Shown: piece after piece, positions 8,235 to 15,405 of the stretch
Position numbering within the stretch: the stretch's first letter is position 1
Layout of the letters: every line of letters starts with the position of its first letter
From: Streptomyces chromofuscus
Lineage (GTDB): Bacteria > Actinomycetota > Actinomycetes > Streptomycetales > Streptomycetaceae
Length of the DNA: 64,000 nucleotides
Direction of reading: 5' to 3'
Assembly: GCF_015160875.1 (NCBI RefSeq)
Contig: NZ_CP063374.1
Location: 3,781,001-3,845,000, forward strand
Position numbers and translations under genes: made by a program
The notes under the pieces: model-generated
Databases searched by the model: none
Told to the model about the DNA's origin: nothing
What the model saw: the letters and a program-made list of their open reading frames with translations, nothing else

Positions 8235-8423
8235 ATGTGGATGCTTCTGCTTCAGGCATCGCGGGGACTCCTGGAGGTCTTCATCGGCCTGCTGGCGCAG
8301 ACACGGCTCGGCCTGGTGGGCGTGGCGCTCCTGTTCCTCATCGGCGTGGGCATACGGGCACGCCACAGCGGTGTGGCCGTGGGGGCCGTCGTGGTGCTGG
8401 CGCTGCTGATGACTCAGGCCTGA
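8235..8423 (+). CDS. 62-aa membrane protein, paralogue 1 of 3
   Basis: Very small hydrophobic protein with two predicted membrane spans: residues about 5-20, and 25-58 broken by the basic IRARH turn. GGAGGTGGAGGGA directly before ATG 8235 is a strong ribosome site. It aligns with the small proteins at 10210 and 11504 through G-[VL]-[VG]-x-x-LL-x-IGI-x-A-[RK] and a closing GAVVLALL-type helix. Each copy is divergent from a DevA-type GntR regulator. The stop overlaps the convergent devB gene end by 10 bp. No function is known to me. Position and conservation suggest a partner or target of the regulator at the membrane. Confidence 0.75.
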   Translation: MWMLLLQASRGLLEVFIGLLAQTRLGLVGVALLFLIGVGIRARHSGVAVGAVVVLALLMTQA

Positions 8424-9172
8424 CCCCGCACCGCATCCAGCACCGTCTCCAGCGAGCCGACGACGTCGGTGGCGCCGGCGTCGCGGAGCAGTTTCTCCTT
8501 GGCCCTGTTACGCGCGTAGCCGAGAAACGGAACGTCGGCCCGCCGCGCGGCCTCCAGGTCGGAGGGTGTGTCGCCGATCATCAGCGCGGCCGAGGGAGCC
8601 GCGCCGAGCGCGTGCAGGGCGCGGTTGAGGCAGTGCGGGTCGGGCTTGAGGTGCCGCAGTTCCCGGGTGCGGCCGTAGACGTGCGGCGCGAAACAGCCGA
8701 GCAGGCCGCGGCTCGTCAGGTACTCGCGGACCACGCGGGGGGAGTTGTTGGTGGTGATCGCCAGCCGGGATCCCACGGCCGTCCAGGTGCGTATCAACGG
8801 GTCGGCGTACGCGGTGGGCATCGCCAGGGGTGCGGCCTTCAGTTCCTCTTTGGTGAGACGTTCCTCCAGCTCGGCCACCAGGTCACTGCCGCGCTGGCGC
8901 AGGTCGACGGCGCGCAGAACGGCATGCGGGTCAAGGGACTGGCGCTCCTGCTCCGTCAGCAGCCCGTGCAGCCCTCGGCCCTCCAGCCACTCCACGAGGT
9001 CGCTCGCCACGCCCTCCGCCGAGTGGCCGGCGAAGAGCCGGCAGACCGGGCCGTCGAAGTCCCAGAGGACGACGCGTGCGCGTGCGACCAGGGCCCGCAC
9101 CCGTTCGGTGTCGTCGCGGGTCTGTGGGGCCGCCGATGTCACCTGATCAGTCTGGGTCGTATCAGAAGTCAC
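8414..9172 (-). CDS. devB: HAD-superfamily hydrolase, DevB-like
   Basis: 252 residues from a GTG at 9172 whose G is also the last base of the devA TAG stop. This TAGTG overlap makes translational coupling likely and decides the start; the open frame runs 17 codons further into devA. HAD motif I is VVLWDFDGPVCRLF (nucleophile Asp). Motif II is ITTNNS, the Lys lies in HLKPDP, and motif IV is MIGDTPSDLEAA. A helical cap lies between motifs I and II, as in phosphoglycolate-phosphatase-like subfamily I. In S. coelicolor devB is remembered as the putative phosphatase co-transcribed with devA. The substrate is unidentified. Confidence 0.85.
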   Translation of the reverse strand: MTSDTTQTDQVTSAAPQTRDDTERVRALVARARVVLWDFDGPVCRLFAGHSAEGVASDLVEWLEGRGLHGLLTEQERQSLDPHAVLRAVDLRQRGSDLVAELEERLTKEELKAAPLAMPTAYADPLIRTWTAVGSRLAITTNNSPRVVREYLTSRGLLGCFAPHVYGRTRELRHLKPDPHCLNRALHALGAAPSAALMIGDTPSDLEAARRADVPFLGYARNRAKEKLLRDAGATDVVGSLETVLDAVRGQA

Positions 9173-10044
9173 TAGGAGAGTGTCAGGTCCGTCGTGATGG
9201 TTTCCCAGAGTGCGTCGAACCACATCTGCGATTGCTCCACGAAGGCCGCGTCCCGGCGGCCGGCTTCCTGCTCGAACGAGAACAGGAGGGACTCGGTGCC
9301 CAGGACGTCGTACATGTCCAGGGGGCCGCTGCCGTCGTCCTCGGCGCGGCGGGTGACCATGTAGTACGCGATCAGGGCCTCGCGGCCGTTGAGCAGGTAC
9401 AGCTTCACCGGCGGCGTGAACGGCAGCGCCCGGAAGGTGACGCGGACGTCGATGCCGTGCGAGGTGCGCAGGGCGCGGAGGTTGTGCTGGAGCACCTGCC
9501 CCTGGGCGTTGCGCATCGCGAGCCAGCGCTGGTGGACCGGGTCGTCGTCACCGCCTCCCTCCACCGAGATCGGGAAGGCGAGGTTGATGTCCCGGGAGGG
9601 CAGCAGGATGCGGGCGTCGACGGACTCGGGGCGGACGCGGCCCTCGTGGATCGCGCGGACGGGCTCGCTCAGGGCCAGCATCAGGGTCTCGGCGGTCAGG
9701 CAGGCGGCGTCGATGCGGACGTGCGGCTCGGAGAAGGCCGCCGTCAGGCGGGGCGCGAGGCCAACCATCGTGGGCTGGGGCTCGCTGCTCGCCACGGCGG
9801 GCTCCGCGATGCGCGGCGGGCTGCCCTTGCTGACGTTGCTGAGGAGGCCGGCGTCCTGCAGGAGGCGCAGCGCCTGGCGCACGGTGCCGCGCTCCACGCC
9901 GAACTCCTCGGCCAGCTCGGCCTGGGTGGGCAGGCGGTCGCCCGCCTTGAGGTCGCCGCTGCGGATGCGGTCCCGCAGGGTGTCGGCGATCTCCTGGGGC
10001 GAGAGCCTTCTGCTGCCGTTCACTGCCACGTTCTCCTGAGTCAC
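9172..10044 (-). CDS. devA: GntR-family developmental regulator DevA
   Basis: 290 residues from GTG 10044. An N-terminal GntR winged helix (about 14-80: PTQAELAEEFGVERGTVRQALRLL) is joined to a 200-residue C-terminal domain that is not a typical FadR or UTRA domain. It closely resembles the regulator at 10435-11337 (shared LLPSRDI-LAFP, NAQGQVLQHNL and LPFTPPVKLYLLNG). DevA is known from S. coelicolor as a GntR-like protein needed for normal aerial development, encoded just upstream of devB; the same arrangement and overlapping stop/start are seen here. The start two codons upstream (TTG 10050) is an alternative. The -10 TAGCGT ends 6 bp before GTG 10044, implying a leaderless transcript. Confidence 0.88.
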   Translation of the reverse strand: MTQENVAVNGSRRLSPQEIADTLRDRIRSGDLKAGDRLPTQAELAEEFGVERGTVRQALRLLQDAGLLSNVSKGSPPRIAEPAVASSEPQPTMVGLAPRLTAAFSEPHVRIDAACLTAETLMLALSEPVRAIHEGRVRPESVDARILLPSRDINLAFPISVEGGGDDDPVHQRWLAMRNAQGQVLQHNLRALRTSHGIDVRVTFRALPFTPPVKLYLLNGREALIAYYMVTRRAEDDGSGPLDMYDVLGTESLLFSFEQEAGRRDAAFVEQSQMWFDALWETITTDLTLS

Positions 10045-10050
10045 GACCAA

Positions 10051-10080
10051 ACGCTACAACTCAAAACCATCTAACGGCAG
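10051..10080 (-). promoter_or_regulatory. devA promoter, leaderless type
   Basis: Reading the minus strand: CTGCCG, 18-bp spacer, TAGCGT, 6 bp, GTG. The same arrangement, with near-identical flanks (AACTGCCG ... GAGTTG), occurs upstream of devE at 11344-11373. The duplicated conservation supports a real promoter. The GAGTTG next to the -10 box matches the AGTTGG/CCAACT half-sites seen nearby, so autoregulation is plausible. Confidence 0.5.
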
Positions 10081-10131
10081 TTGCCTGCGAGTTGTTTATG
10101 GATATCTGCCAAGTGGGGACAACTCAAGCAG

Positions 10132-10146
10132 AGTTGGTTGCCAACT
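10132..10146. promoter_or_regulatory. AGTTGG-3-CCAACT inverted repeat in devA intergenic region
   Basis: Perfect 6-bp arms around TTG, 64 bp upstream of the small membrane gene at 10210. An almost identical, longer copy sits at the same relative place in the devE intergenic region (11423-11441). Preceding bases (CCAAGTGGxGA...) are also shared. It is a candidate binding site for DevA and/or DevE. Confidence 0.5.
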
Positions 10147-10209
10147 TCCCGCTACTTCACCCGAGTTGGCGGAAGCTTTGCCTCCCCGGCAGCCCGAAGG
10201 GGGAACACC

Positions 10210-10398
10210 GTGCCAGCCCTCGCTCTCCTCTCCGCGGTCTTCGTCGTCGGCTTCGAGCAGATCGTCGCATGGCAGTACGGCGCCACCGGTGTGGTCGGTC
10301 TGCTCCTGCTCACCATAGGCATCAAGGCCAAGAGCCCGGCCGTCAGCTCCATCGGGGCGGTCGTGCTCGCACTCCTCGTGACCGGCCCCGCCATGTGA
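10210..10398 (+). CDS. 62-aa membrane protein, paralogue 2 of 3
   Basis: Starts at GTG 10210 behind GAAGGGGGAAC. Two hydrophobic segments: residues about 3-18, then 25-60 interrupted by the basic IGIKAKS turn. FEQIVAWQYGATGVVG matches VEQFVQWKFGPMGLVA in the copy at 11504, and the SSIGAVVLALL tail matches both other copies. It lies between devA and devE, divergent from devA and converging on devE. In S. coelicolor the gene between devA and devE is, from memory, also a tiny protein. Function unknown; conservation of a duplicated short membrane protein with its regulator argues that it is expressed. Confidence 0.72.
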   Translation: MPALALLSAVFVVGFEQIVAWQYGATGVVGLLLLTIGIKAKSPAVSSIGAVVLALLVTGPAM

Positions 10399-10434
10399 CC
10401 GGCCCGCAATCCCGTGCCGCAACCCAGGGAGGCG

Positions 10435-11337
10435 TCAGTTCGTGAGCACCAACTCCGAACTGATCGTCTCCCACAGTGCGTTGAACCACAGGTGCGACTG
10501 CTCCACGAACGCCGCGTCACGCAGGCCGGCCCCCTGCTCGAAGGCGAACAGGATCGACCGGGTGCCCTCGGCGTCGTACAACTGGAGCTGCTCCTGGTCG
10601 ATCTGCTCCTCACGGCGCTTGAGCGTGTAGTACGCGAACAGCGCCTCCGAGCCGTTGAGCAGGTACAGCTTCACCGGTGGCGTGAACGGCAGCGCCCGGA
10701 AGGAGACGCGGACGTCGATCCCGTGCGTGGAGCGCAGCGCCAGCAGGTTGTGCTGGAGCACCTGCCCCTGGGCGTTGCGCATCGCGAGCCACCGCTGGTG
10801 CAGCCGATCGGCGTCCGCCGGGTCCACCGCCACCGGGAAGGCGAGGTCGATGTCCCGGCTGGGCAGCAGGACCCGCACGTCGACCTTGGCCGGTTTCAGC
10901 TCACCCGCGTGGATCCGGCGCAGCGGCTCGCCGATCGAGAGCGTGAGCGATATCGAGGTCAGGCACAGGGCGTCGATCTCCACGTGCGGCGCCGCGAAGG
11001 CGGCCGCTATCCGGGGGGCGAGGGCCACGGTGGTGGGCTGCGGCGGGGCCGCCGGGCCGGTCAGCGCCCGGTCGGGATCGGGCGCCACCGTCGCCGGGCT
11101 CCCTTTGGACACGTTGGTGAGCAGCTGCTCCTGGTGCAGGATGCGCAGGGCATGCCGGACCGTCCCCCGATCCACGCCGAACTCGTCGGCGAGCTGGGCC
11201 TGCGTGGGCATGCGCTGGCCCGGCTTCAGGATCCGGGCCCTGATCCGGGCGCGCAGTTCGTCGGCCACCTCGTGGTGTGACATCTGTGTCGGCTGTGGCC
11301 TCTTCCGCCCATTGACGGAGACGTGTTCCCGGTCCAC
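10435..11337 (-). CDS. devE: GntR-family regulator DevE (DevA paralogue)
   Basis: 300 residues from GTG 11337; TTG 11343 is an alternative two codons upstream, exactly as for devA. The winged helix spans residues about 22-90 (PTQAQLADEFGVDRGTVRHALRIL). The remaining 210 residues are collinear with DevA, including LLPSRDIDLAFP and LPFTPPVKLYLLNG. A TAGTGT -10 box ends 6 bp before the GTG. DevE is the name I recall for the devA paralogue in S. coelicolor, reported to have its own developmental role. It is divergent from the 61-residue membrane protein at 11504. The effector of this family is not known. Confidence 0.82.
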   Translation of the reverse strand: MDREHVSVNGRKRPQPTQMSHHEVADELRARIRARILKPGQRMPTQAQLADEFGVDRGTVRHALRILHQEQLLTNVSKGSPATVAPDPDRALTGPAAPPQPTTVALAPRIAAAFAAPHVEIDALCLTSISLTLSIGEPLRRIHAGELKPAKVDVRVLLPSRDIDLAFPVAVDPADADRLHQRWLAMRNAQGQVLQHNLLALRSTHGIDVRVSFRALPFTPPVKLYLLNGSEALFAYYTLKRREEQIDQEQLQLYDAEGTRSILFAFEQGAGLRDAAFVEQSHLWFNALWETISSELVLTN

Positions 11338-11343
11338 AACCAA

Positions 11344-11373
11344 ACACTACAACTTCCCGCCATCTTGCGGCAG
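11344..11373 (-). promoter_or_regulatory. devE promoter, leaderless type
   Basis: CTGCCG, 18 bp, TAGTGT, 6 bp, GTG on the minus strand. It is the counterpart of the devA promoter, with shared AACTGCCG and GAAGTTG flanks. The promoter region therefore duplicated together with the gene. Confidence 0.5.
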
Positions 11374-11422
11374 TTCAGAAGTAGGTGGTTATGAGACGCT
11401 TCCAAGTGGAGATAAGTACAGT

Positions 11423-11441
11423 GAAGTTGGTCGCCAACTTC
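11423..11441. promoter_or_regulatory. GAAGTTGG-3-CCAACTTC inverted repeat
   Basis: Perfect 8-bp arms around TCG, 63 bp upstream of the ATG at 11504 and 86 bp from devE. It matches the shorter site at 10132-10146 in the devA region. Probable operator for a DevA-type dimer. Confidence 0.55.
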
Positions 11442-11503
11442 GGCAACATGGTCAATAGTCTCGAGGGTTGGCCACCAGGGCGGAACTTTCGAAGGGGGAC
11501 CGA

Positions 11504-11689
11504 ATGCCGCTCATCGCCATCGTCATCGCCACCCTGGCCATCGGGGTCGAACAGTTCGTCCAGTGGAAGTTCGGACCGATGGGCCTCGTCGCCCTGGTCG
11601 CGCTCACCATCGGGATCAAGGCCAAGAACACCATGATCGGCGGCATCGGAGCAGTGCTCCTGGTGATGCTGCTCGCCCAGACGGGCTGA
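11504..11689 (+). CDS. 61-aa membrane protein, paralogue 3 of 3
   Basis: ATG 11504 follows the ribosome site GAAGGGGGACCGA. Two membrane segments (residues about 2-16 and 25-60) flank a basic IGIKAKNT turn. It is the closest relative of the protein at 10210: both have the [FV]EQ-V-W-[YK] block, then TIGIKAK, then IGAV. It is divergent from devE. The intergenic DNA after its stop (11690-11856) carries tandem ACAACTG repeats. Role unknown; a membrane partner of the DevE-type regulator is one possibility. Confidence 0.75.
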   Translation: MPLIAIVIATLAIGVEQFVQWKFGPMGLVALVALTIGIKAKNTMIGGIGAVLLVMLLAQTG

Positions 11690-11740
11690 CCGGGCTCCCT
11701 TCCGGAGGGGAGCCGGGAGCTCGGTCGGTCGGCACAGCCA

Positions 11741-11802
11741 CAACTACACAGCGACAACTGAACAGCGACAACTGAACAAGCAGAGGGATCAGTCACAACT
11801 GA
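11741..11802. repeat. 14-bp tandem repeats with ACAACT core
   Basis: ACAACT occurs at 11741, 11755 and 11769, exactly 14 bp apart, and again at 11796. Units 2 and 3 share AGCGACAACTGAAC. The core equals the AGTTG half-site of the devA/devE intergenic repeats. The array lies between the third small membrane gene and the acetyltransferase gene end. It may be an array of regulator half-sites or a decayed duplication. Confidence 0.6.
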
Positions 11803-11856
11803 AGAGCACGCTACGGATAGCGGATACGTCCACCCGTCCCCGTCAGACAGGAGCAC

Positions 11857-13107
11857 TCAGAACAGGTCCGGGCACCAAGGCCGCCTGGACGTGCGCAGCA
11901 GGGCGTCGGCCGAACGGGCGGCGCCCGCTCGTTCTTCCCGCACCCGGCCCAGCGCCGCCAGCCGCACCACCGACTCGCCGCCCAGCCACAGCGCCGCGAG
12001 ATCACCGACGTCCAGCGTGAGATCGGCGCTCCGCGTGCTCGGCACGCAGGACGCGCCCTGCTCCGACGCCTCCAGCCGGTACCGCCCGCCGGCGAGCCCT
12101 CCCGCGTCCACGACCTCCAGCACCAGCGAACCCGAGCCCTCGTACGTCCGCGCCTCCAGCGCCCGTACGACGTCCAGCAGCCGCACCCACAGCCAGTCGG
12201 CCTGCATGGTCAGCCGGGCGGCACGCGGGTCCGGCAGGAACAGCGGCAGCAGGTCGTCCGGGGCCCGCCAGCCCGACTTCACCTGCGTGATCCAGTCGAT
12301 CGAGCACAGGAAGTGCCACAGGGCGCGCTCGGCGGCCGGCGTCACCGCTATCAGCCAGTTAACGTCGGCCGTGTTCTGCGGCTGCTTGCCGTGCCACGTG
12401 TCGTCGGACTCGTAGGAGACCAGACCCTCGACCTCACCCGTGGCCGAGCGGTACAGGGCGTAGTACGGCTCGGTCCAGGAGCTGCCGACGCGTGCGGCGC
12501 CGGTGTTGATCCGCCACCACAGCTCGTTGCGGCTGACCGCGCCGGGCTGGGCCCGGCGCAGGCGTTCGTGCAGGTCCGGGCCGAGCTTGCGGACGTCCTC
12601 GGCGTCCACCAGGTCGATCCGCCCGCCGTCCTGCGGCCCCGACCAGCGGCGGTCGAGGCCGGTCCGCGGCACGTCGACGGTCCACTCGGCGGCCCAGGTG
12701 GCCGGGCCGAAGCCGTAGCGGCCGTAGATGGGGTACTCGGCGGCGATGAGCGTCGCGACGACGTCGCCGCGCTCCTTCGCCGCCGCCAGGTCCCGGGTCA
12801 TCATGCGGCTGAGCAGGCCGCGGCGCCGGTGCGTGGGGCTGACCGTGACGTTGGAGACGGCGTCGGCGGGCACGAAGGCGCCGCCCACGGCCGTGACCTC
12901 CTGCGCGAAGGAACGGAACGTGGCCACGCACCGCTCCCCGTCGAACGCCCCGAGCAGCCGCCCCGGCACGAACTGGGCCCGTCGTGCGTCGAGCTGTTCC
13001 TCGCTCAGCGTGGGCCGTTGCAGGAACCCGACACTCATGGCCCGCTGCCAGTCCGCGAACTCGGCTTCGGTGATCGGGCGTACGGGCAGTTCGTCGTGGC
13101 GCGTCAT
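11857..13107 (-). CDS. Eis-like GNAT acetyltransferase with SCP2-like tail
   Basis: 416 residues from ATG 13107; the open frame continues upstream without homology. Residues 1-150 form an N-terminal GNAT domain with the acetyl-CoA loop VSPTHRRRGLLSRMM. A second, degenerate GNAT domain follows. The C-terminal sterol-carrier-like domain ends in ...CPDLF. In Mycobacterium Eis, the general base is the carboxylate of a C-terminal Phe and the general acid is a Tyr. This protein ends in Phe and has IYGRYGFG where that Tyr is expected. Eis enzymes acetylate amines on aminoglycosides or peptides at multiple positions. The natural substrate here is unknown. Confidence 0.85.
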   Translation of the reverse strand: MTRHDELPVRPITEAEFADWQRAMSVGFLQRPTLSEEQLDARRAQFVPGRLLGAFDGERCVATFRSFAQEVTAVGGAFVPADAVSNVTVSPTHRRRGLLSRMMTRDLAAAKERGDVVATLIAAEYPIYGRYGFGPATWAAEWTVDVPRTGLDRRWSGPQDGGRIDLVDAEDVRKLGPDLHERLRRAQPGAVSRNELWWRINTGAARVGSSWTEPYYALYRSATGEVEGLVSYESDDTWHGKQPQNTADVNWLIAVTPAAERALWHFLCSIDWITQVKSGWRAPDDLLPLFLPDPRAARLTMQADWLWVRLLDVVRALEARTYEGSGSLVLEVVDAGGLAGGRYRLEASEQGASCVPSTRSADLTLDVGDLAALWLGGESVVRLAALGRVREERAGAARSADALLRTSRRPWCPDLF

Positions 13108-13166
13108 AGCTGCACGGTAGGCAGACGACGGGGCGGGTGTCTCGGGTTTTTCCCGCCCCGGCGCCG

Positions 13167-13790
13167 TCACATCAACAGGTCGTCGACCTGCGCCTCCCCC
13201 TCCCGGTACCGCCGCGCGATCTCCGCGCTGCACTCGTCGGCGGTCCGCTGCAGCCGCTGCCGCCGCCGGGACACCTGCTGCTCGTAGCGCACGAGCCGCC
13301 CCATCGCGGTGGTCAGTTCCAGGTCGGTGCGCGCGTCCAGCGCGGACAGCTCGACCTCGGCCAGCATGTCCGCGGCCAGCCGCCGGTACTCCTCGTTGTG
13401 CGGGGTGCCCAGCGTCACGTGGCGCGCGGAGGAACGGTGCCGGGCCGGGGCGTCCGTGAGGATCTCCGGCAGCCGGGCGACGACGGACGCCTCCACCGCC
13501 TCCGTGTCCACCGGGGACTCCTGCCCCCGGCGCGCCAGCTCCGCGCGCAGGATGTCGATCCGCCCCTGGAGCAGCCGCCGTACGTAGCTGAGATCGGCCT
13601 CGTCGCGCTGGGCGTCCCGGCGCAGGGCGCGCAATTCGGCCAGGTTGAGCGCGGTCAGATCGTGCGCGGGCGGATCGGGCGGCAGCTGCGGGCTGTCGGT
13701 GCGTTGCACGGGTGGCCGGAGTGACTCTCCGGCTCCCGCGTGGGTCAACGAGACAGCCCCAGGCGGCTGCCCGGTACTCGGTGTTCTCAT
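13167..13790 (-). CDS. rsiG: RsiG, cyclic-di-GMP-responsive anti-sigma factor for WhiG
   Basis: 207 residues, mostly helical. Two copies of the RsiG signature E-x3-S-x2-R-x3-Q-x3-D are visible. Copy 1 is E64, S68, R71, Q75, D79 (within EADLSYVRRLLQGRID). Copy 2 is E170, S174, R177, Q181, D185 (within EQQVSRRRQRLQRTAD). In Streptomyces these two helices form an antiparallel coiled coil that binds a c-di-GMP dimer and then sequesters the sporulation sigma factor WhiG. The N-terminal 40 residues are proline-rich and probably disordered. All ten signature residues are present, so the assignment is strong although whiG is not in the window. Confidence 0.88.
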   Translation of the reverse strand: MRTPSTGQPPGAVSLTHAGAGESLRPPVQRTDSPQLPPDPPAHDLTALNLAELRALRRDAQRDEADLSYVRRLLQGRIDILRAELARRGQESPVDTEAVEASVVARLPEILTDAPARHRSSARHVTLGTPHNEEYRRLAADMLAEVELSALDARTDLELTTAMGRLVRYEQQVSRRRQRLQRTADECSAEIARRYREGEAQVDDLLM

Positions 13791-13959
13791 GTGCCTCTAC
13801 CGTCCCCTCGACCGGCGTGTGGCAGCATCGTGCCACCCCAAGTGGCCACTATGTGACCGAGTGCCCCCGAACAGCCCCAGATGGGGGCTAAGGGATCAAA
13901 AAGAATGCTGGTACGGACCACTGGCGAAGCCCGGCGACGGCGCCCGGCATGATGGTCGT

Positions 13960-14385
13960 ATGCGTGCAGTGGTGCAGAGGGTGGACGGCGCGAGCGTCGT
14001 CGTTGACGGCGAGACCGTCGGGGAGGTCACCGGCGAGGGGCTGTGCGTCCTGGTCGGCGTGACGCACGAGGACACCAAGGAGAAGGCGGCCCAGCTCGCC
14101 CGCAAGCTGTGGTCGCTGCGGATGCTGCCCGACGAGAAGTCGTGCAGCGACATCGACGCCCCGCTCCTCGTGATCAGCCAGTTCACCCTGTACGGCGACG
14201 CCCGCAAGGGCCGTCGCCCCACCTGGAACGCCGCCGCTCCCGGCGACGTGGCCGAGCCGCTGGTCGACGAGGTGGTCGCGCAGCTGCGCGCCCTGGGGGC
14301 GACGGTGGCGACGGGCCGGTTCGGCGCGCAGATGCGGGTCTCGCTGACGAACGACGGCCCGTTCACGGTCCTGCTGGAGATCTAG
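13960..14385 (+). CDS. dtd: D-aminoacyl-tRNA deacylase
   Basis: 141 residues, the standard length. The protein starts MRAVVQRVDGASVVV. It carries the catalytic SQFTLYGDARKGRRP motif (residues about 74-88) and the C-terminal LTNDGPFTVLLE with the cross-subunit Gly-cis-Pro-type motif. It hydrolyses D-aminoacyl-tRNAs (and mischarged glycyl-tRNA), protecting translation. Start ATG 13960. It converges with ygfZ, 44 bp apart. The 169 bp upstream (13791-13959) contain no gene that I can recognise. Confidence 0.95.
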   Translation: MRAVVQRVDGASVVVDGETVGEVTGEGLCVLVGVTHEDTKEKAAQLARKLWSLRMLPDEKSCSDIDAPLLVISQFTLYGDARKGRRPTWNAAAPGDVAEPLVDEVVAQLRALGATVATGRFGAQMRVSLTNDGPFTVLLEI

Positions 14386-14429
14386 TGCCGGGGCACCAAG
14401 AACCTGCCGGCCGGGCCGCAGGGCCGCCC

Positions 14430-15395
14430 CTACGGCTCGACGACGACTTCCTGGGCGGCGGCCGTCGTGTCGGCCACCAGCCGCGCGTCCACCGGCACGT
14501 TCCGCTTCACCAGCGCCAGCGCCACCGGACCCAGCTCGTGGTGCCGTACGGACGTCGTCACGAAGCCGATCCTGCGACCGTCGGGGCCCTCGTCCGCGAG
14601 CCGCAGTTCGGTGCCGTGCGGCGGCAGGTGCACCTCGCTGCCGTCGAGGTGGAGGAAGACCAGCCGGCGCGGCGGCTTGCCGAGGTTCTGCACCCGGGCG
14701 ACCGTCTCCTGTCCCCGGTAGCAGCCCTTCTGCAGATGCACCGCGGTGCCGATCCAGCCCAGCTCGTGCGGGATGGTGCGGTGGTCGGTCTCGAAACCGA
14801 GCCGGGGCCGGTGTTGCTCGACGCGCAGGGCCTCGTACGCCAGGATCCCGGCCGCGGGCCCGGCCTTCGCGGCGTACGCCTCCAGGTCGGCGCGGGGCAG
14901 GAACAGGTCGCGGCCGTGCGCCGTCTCCCGTACGACGACCCCCTCCGGCACCTCGGTGATGGAACCGGCGGGGAGGTGGACGACCGCGTAGTCGCCGGTG
15001 CGGTCGGCGACCTCGACCCGGTAGAAGAACTTCATCGACTCCAGGTAGGCGATCAGCGCGTCCTGGGTGCCGGGTTCGACGTGGGCCCAGACGGTCGTGC
15101 CGTCGTCCACGAGGTAAAGCGCGTGTTCGATGTGGCCGTGCGCGGACAGGACCAGCGCCTCGGTGGCCTCACCCGCGGGCAGCTCGCTGACGTGCTGGGT
15201 GAGCAGCAGATGCAGCCAGCTCAGCCGGTCCTCGCCGGAGACGGTGACGACCCCTCGGTGCGAGAGGTCGACGAAACCGGTGCCGTCGGCGAGGGCACGC
15301 TGCTCGCGGAACAGGTCGCCGTAGTGGGCGGCGACACCTTCGTCCACCCCTTCGGCGGGGACGGCGCCGGGCAGGGACAGCAGGGGGCTCTTCAT
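14430..15395 (-). CDS. ygfZ: folate-binding YgfZ/GcvT-like protein
   Basis: 321 residues of the GcvT/YgfZ fold. The diagnostic KGCYRGQE motif (in LQKGCYRGQETVARV, about residue 228) is intact. YgfZ proteins use tetrahydrofolate to support maturation or repair of certain iron-sulfur enzymes and lack the aminomethyltransferase reaction of GcvT. It is downstream of nur on the same strand, with a 10-bp gap, so the two are probably co-transcribed. Confidence 0.92.
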   Translation of the reverse strand: MKSPLLSLPGAVPAEGVDEGVAAHYGDLFREQRALADGTGFVDLSHRGVVTVSGEDRLSWLHLLLTQHVSELPAGEATEALVLSAHGHIEHALYLVDDGTTVWAHVEPGTQDALIAYLESMKFFYRVEVADRTGDYAVVHLPAGSITEVPEGVVVRETAHGRDLFLPRADLEAYAAKAGPAAGILAYEALRVEQHRPRLGFETDHRTIPHELGWIGTAVHLQKGCYRGQETVARVQNLGKPPRRLVFLHLDGSEVHLPPHGTELRLADEGPDGRRIGFVTTSVRHHELGPVALALVKRNVPVDARLVADTTAAAQEVVVEP

Positions 15396-15405
15396 ACGCC
15401 TAAGC

